This document shows positions 61,701 to 64,000 of a DNA stretch of 64,000 nt, in pieces; positions within the stretch are counted from its first letter, which is position 1, and each line of letters begins with the position of its first letter. Below the pieces are notes generated by a model that worked only from the letters and a program-made list of their open reading frames with translations, ran no database searches and had not been told where the DNA came from. This DNA is from Phoronis australis (taxonomy: Eukaryota; Phoronida; Phoronidae). The stretch is taken from contig NMRA01000344.1 in assembly GCA_002633005.1 (NCBI GenBank), forward strand, positions 72,013-136,012. The letters run 5' to 3'. Both the position numbers and the translations under genes were made by a program.

Positions 61701-62890
61701 CCCCCCAAAATTCTTCATTTGGCAGTTCGGGGTTGCGAATATCTGAGNCCCCCAACTCAAAATCCTGGATCCACCCCTGAGCTTTGTACCAAGGCTAGAA
61801 TTAAAGTTGCGTTAAAACACCACTAATTTCACGGGTACATCAAATGATTTAGGGAGAGATTTGTCCGAGACTTGCAGTGAACGCGAGCTTTTGGAACCCA
61901 CAAAGTGATGTGAAAGGGAAAACTAGACATTGCATTTACTGTTTGGTTGGTTGTCCACTTTACTTTCCTCAAGGTCGTAAGACAACGTACCCAAGAATAG
62001 CATAAAAAATCGCCACTGTACTCGGAATTAGTACTGATGAATGTAGCTGTACCAAGGTTTAATTAAAATATAAAGTTGGAATGTATGTTTTTCAAGAAAA
62101 CCTAACTGAATTCTTTACAGAAACTTTGTGGGATCGACATTCTAAAACCTTGAATACAACTTTTACCTGAAAAAGCTGAATGCCTCCACTGCGTCATTTT
62201 GTGGCCAGTACGATATTGCTCTTCGCGATGGCGTTTGCCTACTGTGCATGTAAAAACGTGAATGTACTTTAAGTAGCAAATCCATTAGGTTTACCATAGA
62301 AGCGAGTCTCGCGTATCGAAACTGCACGCACGTTACGTTGGCATTGATGTACTTTAAGAAAAAAATGCAAAACAAAAAAGTACTTTGTTCTGAGGTAAAA
62401 TACTTGTGAAATTTTATTCCGTTTCCAGCGGTTCCTTGCCTTTTCAGATTGGTATATGTATCTCATTTAACCGGTTTGTTGCATCAGCGAATTTTACGAT
62501 TTCGTCATAATTTACATAGGTCGTGGGCCGTAACCCGCCTTTCCATCCTGTGACCATTAAAAGGGGTTCAATCACTATTGAATAACAAGAATAATATACG
62601 GTCTACAATGGCCGTGTGTGTTTATATTCGATAAATAAGGATTTTGTGAAGTTCTTAATGGTTGCCAGACGAGGTACAAAACAATCATATAACCAGAATT
62701 GTGAGTTCTAACGGACTGGCAGCTCCTTTCAGGCACGTTTAAGCTTCAAAGGTCGATTTAAAATATAAAGTTGTATATTTCAATGAGTTCCTAACTAAAT
62801 TCTTCACAGAAACTGTGTGGGATCGACATTCTAAAACCTAGAATATGACTATTTACCTGCAAAAGCTACCCAATACCTCCACTGCGTCAT
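1780..62890 (-). CDS. ADAM-family gene with a degenerate protease and two disintegrin/cysteine-rich/EGF modules (gene-level entry)
   Basis: The ADAM (reprolysin) family are membrane-anchored, multidomain cell-surface proteins. Here every family block can be read on the minus strand as separate exons: signal peptide, propeptide with YYQGRV and STC motifs, furin-like [14 protein letters not shown] at the start of the protease, a [12 protein letters not shown] remnant of the zinc site, disintegrin CDCG and CDTPEYC blocks, the cysteine-rich YNGEC and CGRLHC blocks, and EGF. Then a second disintegrin, cysteine-rich and EGF set follows, ending in GAGGSVHSG, the juxtamembrane type seen in ADAM9/12/19-like proteins. 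Phases at the joins agree, except that the segment between 44186 and 41783 has only a tentative exon. The 3' transmembrane and cytoplasmic exons are not visible. The alternative, two neighbouring genes, is unlikely because only 241 bp separate the module 1 EGF exon from the module 2 disintegrin exon. Exons are listed separately. Confidence 0.85.
3007..3072 (-). CDS. ADAM exon 21 (first half of EGF domain, module 2)
   Basis: Acceptor TCCGCAG and donor GGT/GTAAGT; 66 bp, phase 0-0. It reads [20 protein letters not shown] and then HG. It is the counterpart of exon 16. The intron before it (3073-9205) holds a whole transposon-like gene pair. Confidence 0.9.
3332..4473 (+). CDS. THAP-domain gene, transposase-type, two exons visible
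   Basis: Exon 1 (3332-3472) opens [19 protein letters not shown], contains FHKFP and a Trp at residue 34, and ends at AAC/GTAAGT in phase 0. Exon 2 starts at 4282 after TTCATTCAG and reads [14 protein letters not shown] and then VVPTIF. Together they form the C-x(3-4)-C ... C-x-x-H zinc module and the closing P-x-x-F of a THAP DNA-binding domain. The 3' end is unclear: a weak donor at 4427 could join an open stretch at 4893-5037 (reading [12 protein letters not shown]), or the frame runs on past 4461. No DDE catalytic domain was found nearby. It lies in an ADAM intron on the opposite strand, facing the YqaJ gene at 5640-7862, an arrangement known for IS4EU/ISL2EU-type transposons. It is probably the 5' part of a decayed transposase. 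Confidence 0.7.
3783..3965. repeat. Degenerate repeat of AACTTAAGTTTTT
   Basis: The palindromic core AACTTAAGTT and its relatives recur several times in both orientations between the two THAP exons. This is a simple, self-complementary repeat. Confidence 0.5.
4893..5037 (+). CDS. Possible 3' exon of the THAP gene
   Basis: After a polypyrimidine-CTTCAG acceptor, one base plus 47 codons are open to a TGA at 5035-5037, reading [20 protein letters not shown]. Joined to the donor at 4427, the frame stays open. No domain is recognised, and the 4427 donor (AAG/GTCACC) is weak. Confidence 0.3.
5640..7862 (-). pseudogene. YqaJ-exonuclease / SWIM zinc-finger gene of a transposon, two frameshifts
   Basis: Three exons. 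Exon 1 (7700-7862) begins [16 protein letters not shown] and splices in phase 1. Exon 2 (7324-7409) reads [20 protein letters not shown]. Exon 3 runs from 6803 to the stop at 5640 and contains [19 protein letters not shown], a SWIM-like motif with one cysteine missing; then [12 protein letters not shown]; then the YqaJ core [13 protein letters not shown] and GLLEVKC, which keep the Asp and the E-x-K of this nuclease fold. Near 6660 the SWIM frame must shift by one base to reach TSQPQMWH, and near 5965 a second one-base shift is needed to go from VERYA to [11 protein letters not shown]. Families of this type accompany THAP transposases in IS4EU-like elements. The two shifts argue for a dead copy, or for assembly errors. 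Confidence 0.72.
7863..9205. other. Intronic sequence upstream of the YqaJ gene
   Basis: No gene recognised. A short cluster of ACGTGTAAA-type repeats lies at about 8605-8680. An open minus-strand stretch near 8110-8190 was not supported by any motif. Confidence 0.4.
9206..9395 (-). CDS. ADAM exon 20 (cysteine-rich domain part 2, module 2)
   Basis: Acceptor CCCACAG and donor AAG/GTTAAG; 190 bp, phase 2 to 0. It reads [16 protein letters not shown] near the start and [15 protein letters not shown] at the end, the same blocks as exon 15 but 12 bp shorter. Confidence 0.92.
10782..10951 (-). CDS. ADAM exon 19 (cysteine-rich domain part 1, module 2)
   Basis: Acceptor TGTCCAG and donor CA/GTACGT; 170 bp, phase 0 to 2, identical in length and phase to exon 14. 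It reads [20 protein letters not shown] and later GDATGDCG. Confidence 0.93.
11118..12370. mobile_element. Nonautonomous element with inverted termini of about 45 bp
   Basis: The left end TGATACGCAGTAAAATGTAA and the reverse complement of the right end (TGATACGCCATAAAATATAA) match and stay similar for about 45 bp. Both outer flanks contain GGCTA, though not exactly adjacent, so a target-site duplication is possible but uncertain. The interior holds no coding sequence I recognise. It fills most of the intron between exons 19 and 18. Confidence 0.55.
12681..12812 (-). CDS. ADAM exon 18 (disintegrin C-half, module 2)
   Basis: Acceptor ATTTTAG and donor ACG/GTTTGT; 132 bp, phase 0-0. It reads [20 protein letters not shown] and then [17 protein letters not shown]. 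The disintegrin loop reads PATGACD, which differs from module 1. Confidence 0.93.
13744..13908 (-). CDS. ADAM exon 17 (disintegrin N-half, module 2)
   Basis: Acceptor TATCCAG and donor CAG/GTAAAT; 165 bp, phase 0-0. It reads [20 protein letters not shown], then [14 protein letters not shown] and CCDYDTCQ. It begins only 241 bp downstream of exon 16 in transcription order and has no protease sequence before it. This shows that the module is internal to the gene and not the start of a second ADAM. Confidence 0.93.
14150..14221 (-). CDS. ADAM exon 16 (first half of EGF domain, module 1)
   Basis: Acceptor GTTTGCAG and donor GCG/GTTTGT; 72 bp, phase 0-0. It reads [20 protein letters not shown] and then DRHA, the C-x-x-x-x-C ... 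C-x-x-N-C-x-x-H block that opens the ADAM EGF domain. No partner exon for the second EGF half follows within module 1. The only one seen is exon 22 at 1780-1891, which fits in phase. Confidence 0.88.
14930..15105. repeat. Degenerate minisatellite with unit of about 25-28 bp
   Basis: Copies share a core like AACACGG(G) followed by GGACTCA. About six diverged units are readable. Confidence 0.5.
15324..16692. mobile_element. TTAA-flanked element with inverted ends AGGAGAATGCCACCC
   Basis: The left end reads AGGAGAATGCCACCC and the right end reads GGGTGTCATTCTCCT. Both are bordered by TTAA (15320-15323 and 16693-16696), the target duplicated by piggyBac-type transposases. No transposase is visible inside, so it is probably nonautonomous. 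Its right 400 bp recur at 54562-54977. Confidence 0.6.
16741..16962. repeat. 22-bp minisatellite, ten copies
   Basis: The unit is ATTGAGCCTGAGTATACATG plus AT. The variant with GACTATACATAAT is the fourth and the seventh unit, so the array also has a 66-bp higher-order period. Reading frames through it are artefacts of the repeat. Confidence 0.9.
17076..17302. mobile_element. MITE-like element, copy 1
   Basis: The ends GTACCCGTTCCAACAAAACT and the reverse complement of AGTTTCTTGGAACAGGCC form imperfect terminal inverted repeats around GTTCCAA and TGACTTA. The interior is rich in CTTAAGT palindromes. The same element lies inverted at 40851-41101. Confidence 0.55.
18119..18320 (-). CDS. ADAM exon 15 (cysteine-rich domain part 2, module 1)
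   Basis: Acceptor TTCATAG and donor AAG/GTGGGA; 202 bp, phase 2 to 0. It reads [17 protein letters not shown] near the start and [13 protein letters not shown] at the end, the C-G-x-L-x-C and G-x-x-C-G-x-G-K blocks of the ADAM cysteine-rich domain. Several N-x-T/S sequons are visible. A 12.3-kb intron separates it from exon 14. Confidence 0.92.
18877..18918. repeat. TA dinucleotide microsatellite
   Basis: About 21 uninterrupted TA units, directly abutting the palindromic element at 18919. Confidence 0.95.
18919..19039. mobile_element. Short element with 19-bp inverted ends
   Basis: The ends GGTTATCCCACATGCATAGG and CCTATGTTGTGGGATAACC are inverted repeats of each other, 121 bp apart. It sits in TA-rich sequence, so any TA target duplication is hidden. 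A MITE is the simplest reading. Confidence 0.5.
19441..19514. repeat. Left member of a distant inverted-repeat pair
   Basis: It includes GACCCAGTCGCAAAATAACC and CGCGACATCTAGCG. The reverse complement of 26178-26256 matches it over about 75 bp with few changes. The two copies bracket 6.7 kb. Confidence 0.65.
21030..21654 (+). pseudogene. SGNH/GDSL-hydrolase-like fragment, two exon-like blocks
   Basis: Block 1 (21030-21116) follows a TTATTCCAG acceptor and ends at TTT/GTAAGT. It reads [17 protein letters not shown], like block I of SGNH hydrolases with the usual G-D-S as T-D-S. Block 2 (about 21514-21654) reads [18 protein letters not shown], matching the G-x-N-D block III, then reaches a stop. 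The splice phases of the two blocks do not match as read. Domains of this kind occur in transposon proteins as well as in host esterases. It lies inside the 19.4-26.3 kb inverted-repeat pair, so it may be cargo of a decayed element. Confidence 0.45.
21655..26177. other. AT-rich intronic DNA; no gene recognised
   Basis: Open frames here (for example 23173-23565) lack motifs and splice context. An exon-like stretch at 22690-22800 on the plus strand (reading [16 protein letters not shown]) could be a further piece of the SGNH-like sequence, but I cannot show it. Confidence 0.4.
26178..26256. repeat. Right member of a distant inverted-repeat pair
   Basis: It includes GGTTATTTTGCGACTGGGTC, the inverted counterpart of the copy at 19441-19514. 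Homology stops abruptly on both sides. No clear target-site duplication is visible. Confidence 0.65.
26791..29434. mobile_element. Composite element with CAGTGGCGGAT-type ends enclosing a motif array
   Basis: The left end is CAGGGGCGGATCCAGGATTT; the right end, read in reverse, is CAGTGGCGGATTGAG. Just inside both ends the same 20-mer AAATCACAATCAAGGTCCAT occurs in inverted orientation (26824-26843 and 29129-29148). Flanks are CCAAC and CCACC, so a target duplication is at best imperfect. The right arm also carries the interior of the small CAGTGGCG MITE family. No transposase is visible. Confidence 0.55.
27011..28573. repeat. Dispersed array of the GTACGTACACTACA motif, ten copies
   Basis: Copies of GGTACGTACACTACA begin near 27011 (variant), 27377, 27716, 27735, 27907, 28064, 28228, 28385, 28406 and 28559, all in the same orientation. 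From 27717 to about 28390 the spacing is about 160 bp. There, two units of about 330 bp (starting near 27735 and 28064) are clearly duplicated, with diverged spacers but conserved motifs. Confidence 0.85.
29562..29732. mobile_element. Foldback (long palindrome) element
   Basis: The arms at 29562-29645 and 29648-29732 are inverted repeats that include TAGATTATTACATG, GTCGTTATCCCCC, CTAGAGCCC and AGAATTATC. Only a few bases separate them. The structure would form a long hairpin. Confidence 0.75.
29876..30221. other. Assembly gap (346 N)
   Basis: Unknown bases between the foldback element and the SINE head. Long palindromes such as the adjacent one are hard to assemble. Confidence 1.
30327..30400 (+). 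repeat. tRNA-derived SINE head with A and B boxes
   Basis: A box TGGTGTAGTGG at 30332-30342 and B box GGTTCGACCCC at 30376-30386 are spaced as in RNA polymerase III promoters. A clover-leaf close to a functional tRNA was not evident. A 22-bp perfect palindrome, GTTATCTCACTAGTGAGATA plus AC, follows at about 30409-30430. Confidence 0.6.
30630..30799 (-). CDS. ADAM exon 14 (cysteine-rich domain part 1, module 1)
   Basis: Acceptor TTTCCAG and donor GA/GTAAGT; 170 bp, phase 0 to 2. It reads [20 protein letters not shown] and then the N-x-x-G-x-x-F-G-D-C-G block. It has the same length and phases as its module 2 counterpart at 10782-10951. Confidence 0.95.
30986..31120 (-). CDS. ADAM exon 13 (disintegrin C-half, module 1)
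   Basis: Acceptor TTTTAG and donor AAT/GTAAGT; 135 bp, phase 0-0. It reads [20 protein letters not shown] and then [19 protein letters not shown]. The C-R-x(5)-C-D-x-x-E-Y-C-T-G signature is complete. The integrin-loop position reads ASKGFCD, not RGD. Confidence 0.95.
31354..31912 (-). CDS. Candidate nested coding exons of unknown function
   Basis: Two stretches look protein-like. One, about 31730-31912, reads [20 protein letters not shown] and [18 protein letters not shown]. The other begins after a TTTCAG at about 31596 and reads [21 protein letters not shown] donor at ACC/GTTTTT would join them in frame. I do not recognise the family. They lie in the 9-kb intron between exons 13 and 12 on the same strand as ADAM and are not ADAM sequence. 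Confidence 0.3.
31913..35750. other. Intronic DNA, no gene recognised
   Basis: A GC-richer patch near 32640-33060 resembles a promoter region, but no transcript structure is visible. The rest is AT-rich. Confidence 0.4.
35751..36000 (+). pseudogene. DDE_Tnp_4-type transposase exon, catalytic Asp lost
   Basis: It reads [20 protein letters not shown], then [20 protein letters not shown] and [17 protein letters not shown], and ends at AAAG/GTAAGT. The blocks Y-K-S-H-N-T, S-D-K and R-G-F are those of DDE_Tnp_4 transposases of Harbinger/IS4EU-like elements. The residue before R-G-F, normally the catalytic Asp (A-D-R-G-F), is Ser here (VASRGF). A stop lies just upstream, and the remaining exons were not found. 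Confidence 0.75.
36001..40132. other. AT-rich intronic DNA with transposon remnants
   Basis: A tandem duplication TTCAAAATTTTGAGTACCG occurs at about 36095-36135. A minus-strand exon-like stretch near 38350-38530 (reading [20 protein letters not shown]) may belong to the same decayed transposon as the DDE exon; no family was recognised. A partial CAGTGGCG-family copy is listed separately. Confidence 0.4.
39248..39404. mobile_element. Degraded copy of the CAGTGGCG MITE family
   Basis: It starts TGGGCGGCCCTAGGATTTTG and carries the AGAATTTTAGGGGGACATGG block near its end, both shared with the copies at 29.4, 52.8 and 61.7 kb. Confidence 0.55.
40133..40397 (-). CDS. ADAM exon 12 (end of metalloprotease domain plus disintegrin N-half, module 1)
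   Basis: Acceptor TCCTACAG and donor TCT/GTAAGA; 265 bp, phase 2 to 0. It starts [16 protein letters not shown], the F-S-x-C-S block, continues [10 protein letters not shown], then [16 protein letters not shown] and [13 protein letters not shown], ending CCDLDTCS. This is the join between protease and disintegrin domains. In module 2 the equivalent disintegrin half has its own exon, so an intron has been gained or lost here. Confidence 0.94.
40592..40743. repeat. Compound microsatellite (CATA)n (CA)n (TA)n
   Basis: CATA-type units to about 40650, then about 27 CA units, then about 11 TA units. Reading frames of His-Thr or Cys-Val across it are artefacts. Confidence 0.95.
40851..41101. mobile_element. 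MITE-like element, copy 2 (inverted relative to 17.1 kb)
   Basis: It starts AGGGGCCTGTTCCAAGAAAC and ends GTTGGAACGGGTCC. Its reverse complement aligns with 17076-17302 along the whole length. Confidence 0.55.
41608..41783 (-). CDS. ADAM exon 11 (metalloprotease domain with degenerate zinc site)
   Basis: A strong polypyrimidine tract and CCCAG acceptor; donor GC/GTAAGG; 176 bp, phase 0 to 2. Residues 27-38 read [12 protein letters not shown] where active members have H-E-x-x-H-x-x-G-x-x-H-D. The first His and the Glu remain, but the second and third zinc ligands are Gln and Glu. Downstream, [14 protein letters not shown] keeps the cysteines and the Met-turn. The domain is therefore folded but probably inactive. 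Confidence 0.92.
42583..42878. repeat. 42-bp minisatellite, about seven copies
   Basis: The unit reads roughly CACTTAACACGGTGGCTCCC, then ACCGAATGACTGAATACGCAAA. Because 42 is divisible by three, four units are open on the minus strand and repeat a 14-residue pattern like [14 protein letters not shown]. It sits in the intron where the weak exon 10 would be expected, but no splice sites flank it convincingly. Confidence 0.85.
43018..43710. mobile_element. Element with C-rich inverted ends (CCTCGACCCAC repeats), copy 1
   Basis: The left end starts TTTTAAAACCTCCTCGACCC; the right end, about 43663-43710, is its inverted counterpart, GGGTCGAGGGGGTTTTAGAA. The ends are themselves made of short (C)CCTCGACCCA repeats. 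Confidence 0.55.
44043..44118 (-). CDS. Tentative ADAM exon 10 (metalloprotease domain)
   Basis: A stretch of 76 bp with acceptor TTTTAG and donor GTG/GTAGCT whose phases (2 to 0) fit its neighbours. It is open and contains [12 protein letters not shown], which can be aligned to the T-G-x-x-F-x-G-x-x-x-G-L-A block expected at this point. Against it: extra residues at the start, a weak polypyrimidine tract, and an upstream intron of only 67 bp in a gene whose introns are otherwise mostly kilobases. It is the best candidate I could find for the missing segment. Confidence 0.25.
44186..44355 (-). CDS. ADAM exon 9 (metalloprotease domain)
   Basis: Acceptor GTATGCAG and donor AAC/GTAATA; 170 bp, phase 0 to 2. 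It begins [20 protein letters not shown], matching the L-x-I-x-L-x-G-x-E-I-W strand, and ends SDTTVLLT, matching D-x-x-x-L-L-T. Confidence 0.9.
45217..45641. mobile_element. MITE with terminal inverted repeats of about 55 bp
   Basis: The left GGTTGCATGAAACAGTCCCA and the reverse complement of the right end are identical over the first 30 bases, and similarity continues to about 55 bp. The interior is AT-rich without coding signal. Confidence 0.8.
45642..47222. other. Intronic DNA between ADAM exons 9 and 8; nothing recognised
   Basis: No exon, repeat or RNA gene was supported in this stretch. Confidence 0.4.
47223..47294 (-). CDS. ADAM exon 8 (metalloprotease domain)
   Basis: Acceptor ATTTCCAG and donor GGC/GTGAGT; exactly 72 bp, phase 0-0, the usual size of this exon in ADAM genes. 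It reads [20 protein letters not shown] and then LVGG, the helix R-x-x-E-I-x-N-x-V of the M12B fold. Confidence 0.9.
48101..48184 (-). CDS. ADAM exon 7 (furin-type site and start of metalloprotease domain)
   Basis: Acceptor TTTTTTAG and donor ATG/GTAAGA; 84 bp, phase 0-0. It reads [20 protein letters not shown] and then FLIADNTM. Joined to the previous Arg it forms R-L-R-R/S, a proprotein-convertase consensus. R-Y-V-E-L-x-L-I-A-D is the first strand of M12B proteases. Confidence 0.92.
49280..49448 (-). CDS. ADAM exon 6 (end of propeptide)
   Basis: Acceptor TTTTCCAG and donor AGG/GTAAGC; 169 bp, phase 2 to 0. It reads [20 protein letters not shown] and then HYVYR, the I-x-x-x-x-x-x-F-x-x-E-P ... 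H-x-V-Y-R block. The stretch after VYR, where active ADAMs carry the cysteine-switch Cys, has no cysteine at all. The exon ends in VNDR and supplies the first Arg of the furin-type site. Confidence 0.9.
50596..50678 (-). CDS. ADAM exon 5 (propeptide)
   Basis: Acceptor TATTCCAG and donor GAG/GTTAGT; 83 bp, phase 0 to 2. It reads [19 protein letters not shown] and then ALSTCLGL. This is the C-Y-Y-x-G-x-V ... S-T-C-x-G-L signature of ADAM propeptides, with both cysteines kept. Confidence 0.92.
51240..52520 (-). mobile_element. 5'-truncated, frameshifted non-LTR retrotransposon (LINE) fragment
   Basis: On the minus strand, reverse-transcriptase blocks [12 protein letters not shown] and YADDTAIF lie at about 52500-52390 with a frameshift between them (INDLP is in another frame). 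The thumb region follows in a long open frame down to 51558, including [13 protein letters not shown] and [13 protein letters not shown]. The C-terminal tail needs another shift near 51590 and has a zinc-knuckle-like C-x(11)-H-x(4)-C ([16 protein letters not shown]). The layout is that of Jockey/CR1-type LINEs. It is inactive. Confidence 0.85.
52806..53085. mobile_element. CAGTGGCG-family MITE, partial copy
   Basis: It contains CAGATACCATTTGGCAGTTC, AAACCCCGTTTACCGTATT and AAAATCCTGGATCCACCC, in the same order as in the 29.4-kb copy read in reverse. The left end is missing. Confidence 0.65.
53440..53518 (-). CDS. ADAM exon 4 (propeptide)
   Basis: Acceptor TTGTAG and donor AAG/GTTTGA; 79 bp, phase 2 to 0. 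It reads [20 protein letters not shown] and then ERSDTK, the very conserved L-x-x-N-F-x-x-x-Y-Y-x-x-D-G block of the ADAM propeptide. Confidence 0.88.
53858..54352. mobile_element. Element with C-rich inverted ends, copy 2
   Basis: The ends ATTGTTCTAATACCCCCTCG and GGTCGAGGGGGTCTTGGAAC pair as inverted repeats. Part of its interior (TATCGTTGTCACGGAAATAG) matches the reverse complement of the interior of copy 1. A lone end is also present near 49495-49550. Confidence 0.55.
54562..54977. mobile_element. Second, 5'-truncated copy of the TTAA-flanked element
   Basis: It matches the right end of the 15.3-16.7 kb element in the same orientation, including the GAGGAAGTCGAAAAAA and GCGGCATTCACTCTGC blocks and the terminal CATTCTCCT. 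No left end was found. Confidence 0.6.
55083..55156 (-). CDS. ADAM exon 3 (propeptide)
   Basis: Acceptor TTTGCAG and donor CA/GTAAGT; 74 bp, phase 0 to 2. It reads [20 protein letters not shown] and then LQLNQ across the junction. This is the L-x-L-x-x-N block that precedes the F-x-x-x-Y-Y motif in ADAM propeptides. Confidence 0.8.
55385..55503 (-). CDS. ADAM exon 2 (end of signal peptide, start of propeptide)
   Basis: Acceptor TTTACAG and donor AAG/GTAAGT; phase 1 in, phase 0 out, 119 bp. It reads [20 protein letters not shown] and then [10 protein letters not shown]. The hydrophobic run completes the signal peptide, and the FVTVPKI block resembles the first conserved strand of ADAM propeptides. 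Confidence 0.75.
56040..57420. repeat. Degenerate tandem repeat region
   Basis: A unit containing GTGGCATTTTTACG ... CCTCAACGGATTTTCATAAA ATTTGC-type sequence recurs several times with strong divergence. Related sequence is found near 11600-11790 and 57800-57960. The 229-codon plus-strand open frame at 56568-57257 runs through these repeats and shows no motif. Confidence 0.5.
58654..58688 (-). pseudogene. Broken third copy of ADAM exon 1
   Basis: This copy shares the upstream leader and the ATG at 58688, but the fourth codon is TGA and the donor GT has become GC-A. It lies beside a TG microsatellite and an assembly gap. It cannot serve as a coding first exon. Confidence 0.5.
58738..59231. 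other. TG microsatellite and assembly gap (442 N at 58768-59209)
   Basis: TG repeats flank both sides of the N run, so the gap probably consists mostly of dinucleotide repeat. It interrupts the third copy of the first-exon unit. Confidence 0.95.
61664..61779. mobile_element. CAGTGGCG MITE with perfect 5-bp target duplication
   Basis: It begins CAGTGGCGGAT and ends ATCCACCCCTG. AGCTT flanks both sides (61659-61663 and 61780-61784). The homologous unfilled site, with a single AGCTT (TACAGCTTTGTACC), is present in the neighbouring tandem unit near 60940. One N lies at 61747. Confidence 0.85.
62167..62197 (-). CDS. ADAM exon 1, copy b (alternative signal-peptide exon)
   Basis: A diverged duplicate of the first exon about 690 bp nearer the gene body. 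It reads [10 protein letters not shown] and ends at a CAG/GTAAAA donor, again in phase 1, so it could splice to the same exon 2. The flanks on both sides match the flanks of copy a, which shows that a segment of about 0.7 kb was duplicated. It may be an alternative promoter and first exon. Confidence 0.5.
62857..62890 (-). CDS. ADAM exon 1, copy a (start of signal peptide)
   Basis: The ATG at 62890 opens [11 protein letters not shown] and is followed by a CAG/GTAAAT donor in phase 1. The next exon at 55503 starts with the two bases that complete an Ala codon and continues LLLIYLP, so the join gives a charged, then hydrophobic, leader typical of a signal peptide. No other upstream exon with the right phase was seen. 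The 5' UTR and transcription start were not determined. Confidence 0.65.
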
Positions 62891-63550
62891 TCTGTGGCCA
62901 CAGTATTGTTCTTTGCGACGGCGTTTGAGTACTCAAGTGTGTGCGCGTGAAATACGTGAATGTACTTTTAACCAGCAAATCCAATGAGAATCCTTTATTA
63001 GTGAGTCTCGCGTTTCAAAACTTCAAGCACGTTATGTTGGCATGGATGTACTTTAAGGAAATGGTGCAAAATAAAAGTGCTTTGTTCACTTATTGATAAG
63101 GCATAGGTTCCCTTTTCAGATTGGTATGTTTCGCATTTAACCGCTTACTCAATCGGCGGATTTGATGATTTCGTCACATTTTACATAGGCCTTAGGCCGT
63201 AACCCGTCTTTCCATCATCAGTGTTGGATAAGAAGAATAAGATACGGTCCAAAATGGTCGTGTGTCTCAATCGTATAAACAAAATTGCGAATTATAACGG
63301 ATTGGAGACTCCTTTTGGCAGGTTTAAGCTTCAAGTTTGCCGCTAGTCGGTGACTGCACCGCTTAGATTGTTCACCTGAAATCACAAGGAGTTCAAGTTG
63401 CTTTAAACATAACACTAATTTCACGGGTATATAAAAGTATATAGAGAGGGTCGAGTTCGAGACTTGCAGTGAACGTCGGTGAGTTTTTCGAACCGACTAA
63501 GTGATGTGAAAGGGAGAAAATAACGTTGTGTTTATTGTTTGTTTCATTGT

Positions 63551-63994
63551 TTACTTTACCTTTCTGTTGGTAAACAATTCATTTACTTGGTTTATGTAGG
63601 CGGAAGTTGAACGCGAGTGAGTGTATACTGAAATCTCGCGAACGTCAGTAGGCCCTTCCGGCGTTTCACTCTTGCAAAAATGCCGCGTCCACTTCGCAGT
63701 GAAGTGTCTACGGCCATCTTGTCTTGAACCGGCTTTGACAGATGTGTCATCGTGAACACATTCCTGTGAGATCAAAAAGCATTTTTCGCCAAAGTTATTC
63801 CATCTCCATGGTGGGAGATTGTTCAAGGCTTGTAGCAAGATTGATTTATCGTTCACAGCAATGTTATTGGACATGGGAGAGCAGTCGTCATCAAGACGGC
63901 TAGAATGCAAGTTTTCAATTTGGCCCAATAGAGGGTAAAACTTCCCTCCCCGGTATGGCGAGTGTACGGTAGGTGTCTTCCAATTAGATAACAT
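63551..63994 (-). CDS. Open frame of unknown function at the window edge
   Basis: 147 codons are open to a stop at 63551, reading for example NDKSILLQALNNLPPWRW. No domain recognised. It lies upstream of the ADAM first exons on the same strand. It could be the last exon of a neighbouring gene or chance. Confidence 0.2.
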   Translation of the reverse strand: MLSNWKTPTVHSPYRGGKFYPLLGQIENLHSSRLDDDCSPMSNNIAVNDKSILLQALNNLPPWRWNNFGEKCFLISQECVHDDTSVKAGSRQDGRRHFTAKWTRHFCKSETPEGPTDVREISVYTHSRSTSAYINQVNELFTNRKVK

Positions 63995-64000
63995 ACACGC

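Larger units (their letters stand above)
62060..63480. repeat. Direct duplication of the ADAM first-exon segment (about 0.7-kb units)
   Basis: GGGATCGACATTCTAAAACC occurs at about 62131 and 62819, and TAGGCCGTAACCCG-type blocks at about 62530 and 63190. Each unit carries one copy of exon 1. A third, more diverged unit occupies about 58540-59770 and is interrupted by the TG microsatellite and gap. Confidence 0.8.

Noticed and set aside
1..64000. CRISPR arrays, bacterial operons, rRNA genes
   Set aside because: None seen; intron-exon structure and repeat content show animal nuclear DNA.

Overview
This is a metazoan nuclear window, AT-rich, with kilobase introns, GT-AG splice sites, many MITE-like elements, microsatellites and two runs of N. 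The transposon families (THAP/YqaJ, DDE_Tnp_4, a LINE, a tRNA-type SINE, many small inverted-repeat elements) suggest a marine invertebrate. I cannot name the species.

One gene dominates: a minus-strand ADAM (reprolysin, M12B) gene running from about 62.9 kb down to at least 1.78 kb. Most of the ORFs of bacterial type in the window are noise, so the gene was built exon by exon from domain motifs, splice sites and intron phases. In transcription order it reads: signal peptide (62.86-62.89 kb, with a second copy at 62.17 kb and a broken third at 58.65 kb); propeptide (55.5 to 49.3 kb) ending in a furin-type RLRR site; metalloprotease domain (48.18 to 40.4 kb) with a ruined zinc site; then disintegrin, cysteine-rich and the first half of an EGF domain (40.4 to 14.15 kb). 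After that comes a second complete set of disintegrin, cysteine-rich and EGF exons (13.9 to 1.78 kb), ending in the GGS-type juxtamembrane stretch. The transmembrane and cytoplasmic exons were not found and probably lie beyond position 1. All joins are phase-compatible, except that one piece of the protease domain between 44.19 and 41.78 kb has only a weak candidate exon.

The second module is a phase 0-0 block of five exons. Including it gives a tandem Dis-CR-EGF protein; skipping it gives a canonical ADAM with a complete EGF domain. Together with the dead protease and the duplicated first exons, this suggests an adhesive or regulatory ADAM made in several isoforms. That function is inference.

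The introns carry the rest. 3.3-7.9 kb: a convergent THAP / YqaJ-SWIM gene pair like those of IS4EU-type transposons, with the YqaJ gene frameshifted. 11.1-12.4 kb and 15.3-16.7 kb: terminal-inverted-repeat elements. 16.7-17.0 kb: a 22-bp minisatellite. 19.4-26.3 kb: an inverted-repeat pair around an SGNH-hydrolase-like fragment. 26.8-29.4 kb: a composite element holding ten copies of a GTACGTACACTACA-type motif. 29.6-30.4 kb: a foldback element and a tRNA-derived SINE head. 35.8 kb: a DDE transposase exon. 42.6 kb: a 42-bp minisatellite. 51.2-52.5 kb: a 5'-truncated LINE. 58-63.5 kb: segmental tandem duplications at the 5' end of the ADAM gene.
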